Source of the DNA: Deinococcus taeanensis
GTDB taxonomy: Bacteria; Deinococcota; Deinococci; Deinococcales; Deinococcaceae
Direction of reading: 5' to 3'
Length of the DNA stretch: 64,000 nucleotides
NCBI RefSeq assembly: GCF_020229735.1
Contig: NZ_CP083456.1
Coordinates: forward strand, 194,001-258,000
Made by a program: the position numbers and the translations under genes. This document shows positions 59,484 through 64,000 of this stretch, one piece after another. The notes under the pieces were generated by a model. That model did no database searches, was not told the origin of the DNA, and worked only from the letters and a program-made list of their open reading frames with translations. The stretch's first letter is position 1. Each line of letters opens with the position of its first letter.

Positions 59484-59909
59484 ATGAACGAACTGCTGCC
59501 CGCTGACGCTGCGGCCCACGGCGCGCCCTCGTACGTGCAGGAGGTCTTGGAGTTTCTGACGGTGGAGGGGTTCCGTCCGTTCATTGATGAGGACGGGGAC
59601 GTGCTGTTCAAGTTTGAGGGCAGCACGTACGGCGTGCTGGTCGGGCACGGCGACCCGAGTTTCCTGAACCTGATGTACCTGCCGTTCTGGACCCTGGATG
59701 ACGCCGCGGAGCGGGCCAGGGCGCATGAAGCGGCCGCGTACGTGCAGGGCCGGATGAAGGTCGGCCGGATCCTGGTGCTGGCGGATTCGGTCGCAGCGGA
59801 CGTGACGTGTTATCTGCCCTCGGACGACGCGTGGCGCGCGGTGCTGTTCCGGCATCTGGGCGGTCTGCAGGCCCTGGTGGGGGAGTTCCGCCGGCAGATG
59901 CGCGCCTAG
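59484..59909 (+). CDS. YbjN-like/type III chaperone-like hypothetical protein
   Basis: The 141-residue protein has an alpha-beta pattern (VQEVLEFLTVEGFRPFIDEDGDVLFKFEGSTYGVLV, then LNLMYLPFWTLDDAAERARAHEAAAYVQGRMKVGRILV), with DEDGDVLFKFEG typical of YbjN/Tir-chaperone-like domains. The ATG is preceded by GGGGAGA. Length is normal for such a domain. It is downstream of the DUF4258-like gene on the same strand and 94 bp apart. Function unknown. Confidence 0.7.
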   Translation: MNELLPADAAAHGAPSYVQEVLEFLTVEGFRPFIDEDGDVLFKFEGSTYGVLVGHGDPSFLNLMYLPFWTLDDAAERARAHEAAAYVQGRMKVGRILVLADSVAADVTCYLPSDDAWRAVLFRHLGGLQALVGEFRRQMRA

Positions 59910-59960
59910 CTCGAGAACTGAGTGTGTCCCCCAGAGGTCAGCAGTGAATGCCAGCGACAG

Positions 59961-60008
59961 TGACAACTCGGAGGGAATATTGACAACTAGGATTGTTGCA
60001 ACTATTCT
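59961..60008 (+). promoter_or_regulatory. Strong promoter with repeated operator, merR-vWA operon
   Basis: TTGACA (59980-59985), exactly 17 bp, TATTCT (60003-60008), five bases before ATG 60014, a leaderless consensus-like promoter. TGACAACT-N-GGA is found at 59961 and 59981, 20 bp apart (two DNA turns), the second copy overlapping the -35 box. A MerR-type regulator could bind here. Confidence 0.75.
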
Positions 60009-60013
60009 GTGTC

Positions 60014-60628
60014 ATGTCAGCGCAGTTCCTTCCCCCCGACTGGTCGGGCAACCTTGACGCCCTTGTCGAAGCCGCCAACCAGCTGCTTCCGGTCATCCTG
60101 CCCGACGACAGGACCGGCCGCTCCAAAGACGGCGTCAACGCCCGCCTGGTCCGCCACTACACCACCGAACGCCTGCTTGACGAACCCCTCCGGCAGGGCC
60201 GCGAGGCCCGCTACACCCGCCGCCACCTGCTGCAGCTGCTCACCCTGCGCCGCCTGATGGCCGATGGTCACGGCGCCGCCGCCCTGCGCGGCACCCTGCA
60301 GGGCCACGCCGACCCGGAACTCGAAGCCCTGCTCACCGGTGAGCGTCAGCTGGACGTGCAGCCCAGCAACCCGGCCCTCGACTACCTCCGGACCCTGAGT
60401 GCCCCTTCCCTGAGCCCGGCCTCCCTTCCGGGCGCCGTCCCGCCCGCCGCCGCCTTCCCTGCCGCGCCCTCTACGCCCGCTGCGGAACGCCTGACGCGCC
60501 TCACCCTCGCGCCCGGCATCGAGCTGCTCGTCCGCACCGACGCCCGGCTGCCGAAAAGCCGCCTGGAACAGGACCACCTCGCCCAGACATTCCTCGACGC
60601 CCTCGACCGCCTCAGGAGGCCCCGATGA
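60014..60628 (+). CDS. MerR-like regulator
   Basis: The 204-residue protein has a MerR-type winged helix at residues 30-110: SKDGVNARLVRHYTTERLLDEPLRQGREARYTRRHLLQLLTLRRLMADG, with the RYT-R-HLLQL pattern typical of the family. No Cys metal site is visible, so it probably senses a small molecule or protein. A C-terminal region rich in Ala/Pro leads to ERLTRLTLAPGIELLVRTD, perhaps an effector domain. ATG 60014 sits behind the leaderless promoter; it overlaps the vWA gene by four bases. Confidence 0.85.
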   Translation: MSAQFLPPDWSGNLDALVEAANQLLPVILPDDRTGRSKDGVNARLVRHYTTERLLDEPLRQGREARYTRRHLLQLLTLRRLMADGHGAAALRGTLQGHADPELEALLTGERQLDVQPSNPALDYLRTLSAPSLSPASLPGAVPPAAAFPAAPSTPAAERLTRLTLAPGIELLVRTDARLPKSRLEQDHLAQTFLDALDRLRRPR

Positions 60629-61878
60629 CCGCACCCCGCATTGAAGTTCGCCCGCTGCGTCCCGCCCTGCACGCCGAGCAGACCACCACGCTGACTCTCC
60701 TGATCCGCATTCACCCCGCCCCGGTCGCTGCCCAGGCGGCCCGCCCGGACCTGAACATCGCGCTCGTGATCGACCGCAGCGGCTCCATGGGCGGGCGTCC
60801 CCTGCACATGGCCCGCGAGGCGGCCGTCGCCGCCGTGCGTCAGGCCCGGCCCACCGACCGCCTGAGCGTCGTGGCGTTCGATGATCACGTCGACGTCGTG
60901 GTGCCCAGCCAGCTCGTCGGTGACGGCGAGGCGATCATCCGCGCGATCCGCACCATCGACGCCCGGGGCTCGACGAACCTGCACGGCGGCTGGCTCGAAG
61001 GGGCCACGCAGGTCGCGACCCACCTCACTCCGCGGGCCCTGAACCGCGTCGTGGTGCTCAGTGACGGGCAGGTCAACGCCGGCGTGACCGACACCCAGGC
61101 GATCGCCACGCACGTCCGGGGCCTCACGCAGCGCGGCGTCAGCACTAGCGCCATCGGCCTGGGCGAGCACTACGACGAGGAACTGCTGCTCGCGGTGGCC
61201 AACGCCGGAGACGGGAACTTCGAGCATGTCGAGGACGCCGCGCGCCTGCCGACCTTCTTCGAGGAGGAGCTGCAGGGCCTGACCCGCACGACCGGCCGCG
61301 TCGTCAGCCTGGGCCTGGAGCCCAACCCGGAGTTCGGCGTGACGGTCGGTGAGGTCCTCAATCCGTTCGAGCGTAACAGCTTCGGGCGCCTGCAACTCCC
61401 GAACCTCGTGGACGGCCAGCCGCTGGACGTTGTCGTGCGGCTGCACGTGCCCCGCCTGACCCGCCGACCCGGTGACACGGTCGGCGTCACCCGGGTGCGG
61501 CTGGCCTGGCAGGGCCTGGACGGCCAGCGTCACCGCGTCCGCACGCAGCTCGACCTGCCGGTCCTGAGTGAGGGCGACCTGCAGGCCCTGCCGGAGGACC
61601 CGGCGGTCCTGGAAGCGCAGGCGCTGCTCGACACGGCGCGGCTCAAGCGCGAGGCGGTGCAGGCCATCGACCGCGGGGATCACGACCTGGCCCGGCAGCA
61701 CTTCGGGAACGCCCGGCTGGTCGCCATGGCCGCGCCGATGCCTGCCGCGGCGCTCTCCGCGCAGATAGAGGACGTGACCCTGCTCGAGGAGGCGCTGAAC
61801 GCCGGGAACACCGCGCTGTCCCGCAAGCGTGCCGTCAGCCAGGCGCACGCCGCCTCACGCAGCAAACGCCGCGAGTAA
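60625..61878 (+). CDS. vWA-domain protein with MIDAS
   Basis: The 417-residue protein has a vWA domain at about residues 45-210 with the MIDAS motif VIDRSGSMGG near residue 50, a conserved Thr/Ser region (ARGSTNLHGGWLEG near 112) and VVLSDGQVNAGVTD near 145, all metal-adhesion ligands present. A C-terminal beta-rich domain follows (VVSLGLEPNPEFGVTVGEVLNPFERN), like batA/YfbK-type cytoplasmic vWA proteins, and ends in a helical segment. No signal or membrane segment. Co-transcribed with the MerR-like gene, it may act as a metal-dependent adaptor. Binding partner unknown. Confidence 0.88.
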   Translation: MTAPRIEVRPLRPALHAEQTTTLTLLIRIHPAPVAAQAARPDLNIALVIDRSGSMGGRPLHMAREAAVAAVRQARPTDRLSVVAFDDHVDVVVPSQLVGDGEAIIRAIRTIDARGSTNLHGGWLEGATQVATHLTPRALNRVVVLSDGQVNAGVTDTQAIATHVRGLTQRGVSTSAIGLGEHYDEELLLAVANAGDGNFEHVEDAARLPTFFEEELQGLTRTTGRVVSLGLEPNPEFGVTVGEVLNPFERNSFGRLQLPNLVDGQPLDVVVRLHVPRLTRRPGDTVGVTRVRLAWQGLDGQRHRVRTQLDLPVLSEGDLQALPEDPAVLEAQALLDTARLKREAVQAIDRGDHDLARQHFGNARLVAMAAPMPAAALSAQIEDVTLLEEALNAGNTALSRKRAVSQAHAASRSKRRE

Positions 61879-62005
61879 CTGCGGGTTCCCGGCGGGACCA
61901 TGCGGTCCGGCCCGCCCACGCCCTTGACCTTCCTGCGTCTGCCTCTGACCGGCGCGCGCTGCGGGCGCCGGCCGGGGACAGACGTTCCCGCTGCCCAGGA
62001 GCCCC

Positions 62006-63119
62006 ATGACTGCATCCCCGAGCATCTTCACGGACCACCCCGACCTGACGGCCGCGCTGCGGCACCTGACCTGGGCGTACGCTGCCGACGGCCGCGCGTT
62101 CACCTGGCAGGAGATCGTCACGCAGATCAACGTGGCCCGCGCGGAGATGGGGCTCGGGGCGCTGCACAAAGGCGCGCCCATCACGCTGCTTCAGAAGCGC
62201 AGCCTGGGCTCCCCGCAGCGTGACCCGCTGCTGCCGGCGCACTACGAGAAGGTCGGGCGCGGGCAGCACGTGCCGGTGGTGCCGGGCACGAACTGGCGTT
62301 TCACGGCCGGGCACACCCATGGGGAGATCCGGGCGGTCGCCCGGGACGCGCTGCGTCCGGCAGCGGCGCCGGGAGAAGACCCCCGGCTGGTGGCGCGCGG
62401 CACGCACCTGCCGGACGTCCGCTGGACGCCGCTCACGCCTGGCGCGGCGGACCTCGCCCGCCTTGACGGCCAGCCTGGCCTGTACCTCGTGCGGTACCCC
62501 AACCACAGTGACGTCGGGCAGACCGACGAGGTGCAGGCCCCGCTGGCGTCAGCATCAGAAAGGCGGCGCGGCCGGCGGTGTGTTCGTGTACACCGACGCG
62601 CAGGACCTCAGCCTTGAGGCACTGAACGCCGCGGAGTCCCTCGCGATCGCGGCGTTCAAGGAACTGCTGCGCCTCAAGAAAGGTACGGTCGGCCGGGACC
62701 GCCGCCCCCTGCCGCGCGAACTGCAGCTCGGCAGCGCCCTGGCCCTGATGTTCCAGGCCGCGGTGATCCGCCTGGCCGCCGACGGGCTGCTCGAAGGCAC
62801 CCTGGTGTGGCGCGCGCCGCGCGAGGTGCCTGGACTGCGCGAGGCGTACCTTGACCTGCGTGGCGAGCGGGTGAGCGCGCGGACCAGCGCGCCGCAGGAG
62901 GAGCCGGCGCCCGGTGACGTGCGCGGCGGCGACCTCCCCGGTGACCTGCTGGACAGCGGCAGTCCACCGGCGCCCGAGGTGATCGCCCGGTTCGGCGTGG
63001 ACGGCGGGTCGATCACCCTTGACGGCCAGCGCACGGACGACGGTGCAGGCCCGGGTGGCACACCGCCACCGCCCGTGCGGAATGACGCAGACTGCTCGTC
63101 AGTGCTTCAGGGAGAGTGA
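62006..63119 (+). pseudogene. Hypothetical gene with a frameshift
   Basis: The first frame from ATG 62006 reads LRHLTWAYAADGRAFTWQEIVTQINVARAEMG and GLYLVRYPNHSDVGQTDEVQAPL. Near 62549 the sense is lost and the other frame continues QHQKGGAAGGVFVYTDAQDLSLEAL, IAAFKELLRLKKG and LREAYLDLRGERVSAR to 63119. One extra base (or two missing) joins them into about 370 residues. The corrected product is not recognised. It lies 127 nt after the vWA gene on the same strand and may belong to that operon. Frameshift could be real or an error. Confidence 0.65.
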
Positions 63120-63433
63120 AGAACAGCGAACGTCAACTGGACGCCCTTGGCAACTCCACCGGCCTTTTCCGCTCGGCCTTTCAGTCTGCCGTGCGCCAAG
63201 TGGCGCACTGTGGGCGTCCCATTCAGGACGTGAGCCCGGCAGAGCTGCTTGTGGCCACGGCCGCCGAGAAGGAGAAACGCGTGTGGTATTTCGGGAACGA
63301 CGGCGTGACCGGGCGTGACCTGTTGCTTTATGACACTGTCATGCTCGACTACTGGGACAGCCTGCAAAGCTGCCTGGACGATACAAGGGAGAACACGACA
63401 CTGGAATCGTGCCTGCATCTGCTCTTTCGATGA
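63116..63433 (+). CDS. Small hypothetical protein, 105 residues
   Basis: The protein from GTG 63116 overlaps the previous stop (GTGA). It reads RQLDALGNSTGLFRSAFQSAV, SPAELLVATAAEKEKRVWYFGNDG and YWDSLQSCLDDTRENTTLESCLHLL, a plausible helical protein with three Cys. Coupling to the previous gene suggests a joint function. No family recognised. Confidence 0.55.
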   Translation: MKNSERQLDALGNSTGLFRSAFQSAVRQVAHCGRPIQDVSPAELLVATAAEKEKRVWYFGNDGVTGRDLLLYDTVMLDYWDSLQSCLDDTRENTTLESCLHLLFR

Positions 63434-63896
63434 CCCTGTCCAGATTGAGGGTAGTGGAGAGCCTTCTCCCTTCAGTCAGCACTGTCGGGCAGGTCAGGCG
63501 GGGCGCCCAGTCCAGAGACGATTCGCCCAGGAACTGCAGGCTGAAGTCAACGGTGAAGCTGACATACTGCCTTACGGTCAGCGCCGCCTGAGCAGCGCCC
63601 CGGTGGCAGGAATGGCACAGTCACCCAACAGCCCCCATATGTTCATTGACCTGGTCACAGGCGATGAAGACAGCCAGCAAAGGTGCATTCCTGCCGTCGC
63701 CCATCCAGGCTCCAGGCGCGCAAAGGATCCCAGGCCGTGACGGCACCCCCGGTGATGTCGTACCCTGAAACTTCCGCCGCCCGGTGACCGGCTCCGGTTT
63801 CAGTCGCCCGGCGGATTCGCCCACGTCCTTCCTTCTGCCGCCTGTGTCCACTTCTGGCCCGGGCGCACCTCCTGAAAGCTGGTTCCCTCTTACCTC
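63434..63896. other. Intergenic stretch, nothing recognised
   Basis: About 460 bases before the partial last gene. Frames present look low complexity; the promoter of the next gene should be at the end. Confidence 0.4.
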
Positions 63897-64000
63897 ATGT
63901 ACCTGCTTGCCCATGTTCCCCCCGCGCGTGCCACCCTGGAGCACGTCCATCAGCAGCTCAGTGCCCAGGGGCTCACGCACGCCACGCTGCTTGTCCCCGG
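63897..64000 (+). CDS. Partial gene at the window end
   Basis: From ATG 63897 the frame reads MYLLAHVPPARATLEHVH and QLSAQGLTHATLLVP up to the window end; 34 codons are visible. It looks like an alpha/beta protein start, but the family cannot be named from this part. Confidence 0.45.
   Translation, partial: MYLLAHVPPARATLEHVHQQLSAQGLTHATLLVP

Overview
The window is GC-rich DNA that looks like Deinococcus. The reasons are a Ro60-type protein (Rsr) with a tRNA-like Y RNA candidate directly upstream, a ssrA (tmRNA) gene, many genes whose ATG/GTG lies 5-6 nt after a TANNNT -10 box (leaderless transcripts), and a RepA/ParA/ParB module typical of Deinococcus megaplasmids and secondary chromosomes. 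It contains a replication origin: nine iterons, an AT-rich segment bounded by an inverted repeat, repA, then three more iterons. parAB and four copies of a 16-20 bp palindrome (putative parS) surround it. Since ssrA and rsr lie 13-15 kb from that origin, the replicon may be a chromid (second chromosome) or a chromosome carrying an integrated plasmid.

Layout. 1-5.2 kb: end of a cobalamin cluster (cbiG end, fused cobJ-cobK, a CobW GTPase), followed by three broken genes (NiCoT transporter, bluB, cobB/cbiA). 5.4-13 kb: TetR regulator with NmrA-like oxidoreductase and a membrane protein, a MASE1-GGDEF-EAL protein, a ZIP transporter, a GH1-like glycosidase and a spore-photoproduct-lyase-like radical SAM enzyme. 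13-18.4 kb: small and hypothetical genes, an ICMT-like methyltransferase under an SmtB/ArsR-like operator, a stress SDR, a recQ 3' fragment, a CvpA-CAP fusion. 18.5-26.9 kb: a sugar locus (GntR/FCD regulator, binding protein, two permeases, DapA-family aldolase, isomerase-like enzyme, FGGY kinase) without an ATPase. 27-33.8 kb: DinB-like protein, small hypotheticals, and a winged-helix regulator-tldD-tldE operon.

33.8-38.3 kb: rsr, the Y RNA candidate, a tyrosine phosphatase, tmRNA, a hypothetical. 38.5-49.6 kb: frameshifted beta-helix lipoprotein, diguanylate cyclase, TPR regulator convergent with a WYL regulator, a pRiA4b-ORF3 protein and a protein with a DUF2325-like C-terminus. 49.7-58.6 kb: origin and partition region, with an esterase, small genes and a dual-specificity-type phosphatase. 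58.6-64 kb: small genes, a MerR-vWA operon behind a strong promoter, a frameshifted hypothetical and a partial gene at the end.

Functional links: Rsr and the Y RNA probably act together in RNA decay or quality control. RepA, the iterons, the AT-rich element, ParA, ParB and the palindromes form one maintenance system. The sugar genes form a transport-isomerise-phosphorylate-cleave set controlled by the divergent FCD regulator. Leaderless promoters recur across the window and help decide many start codons. The main novelty candidates are the Y RNA, the palindromic parS set and the iteron origin.
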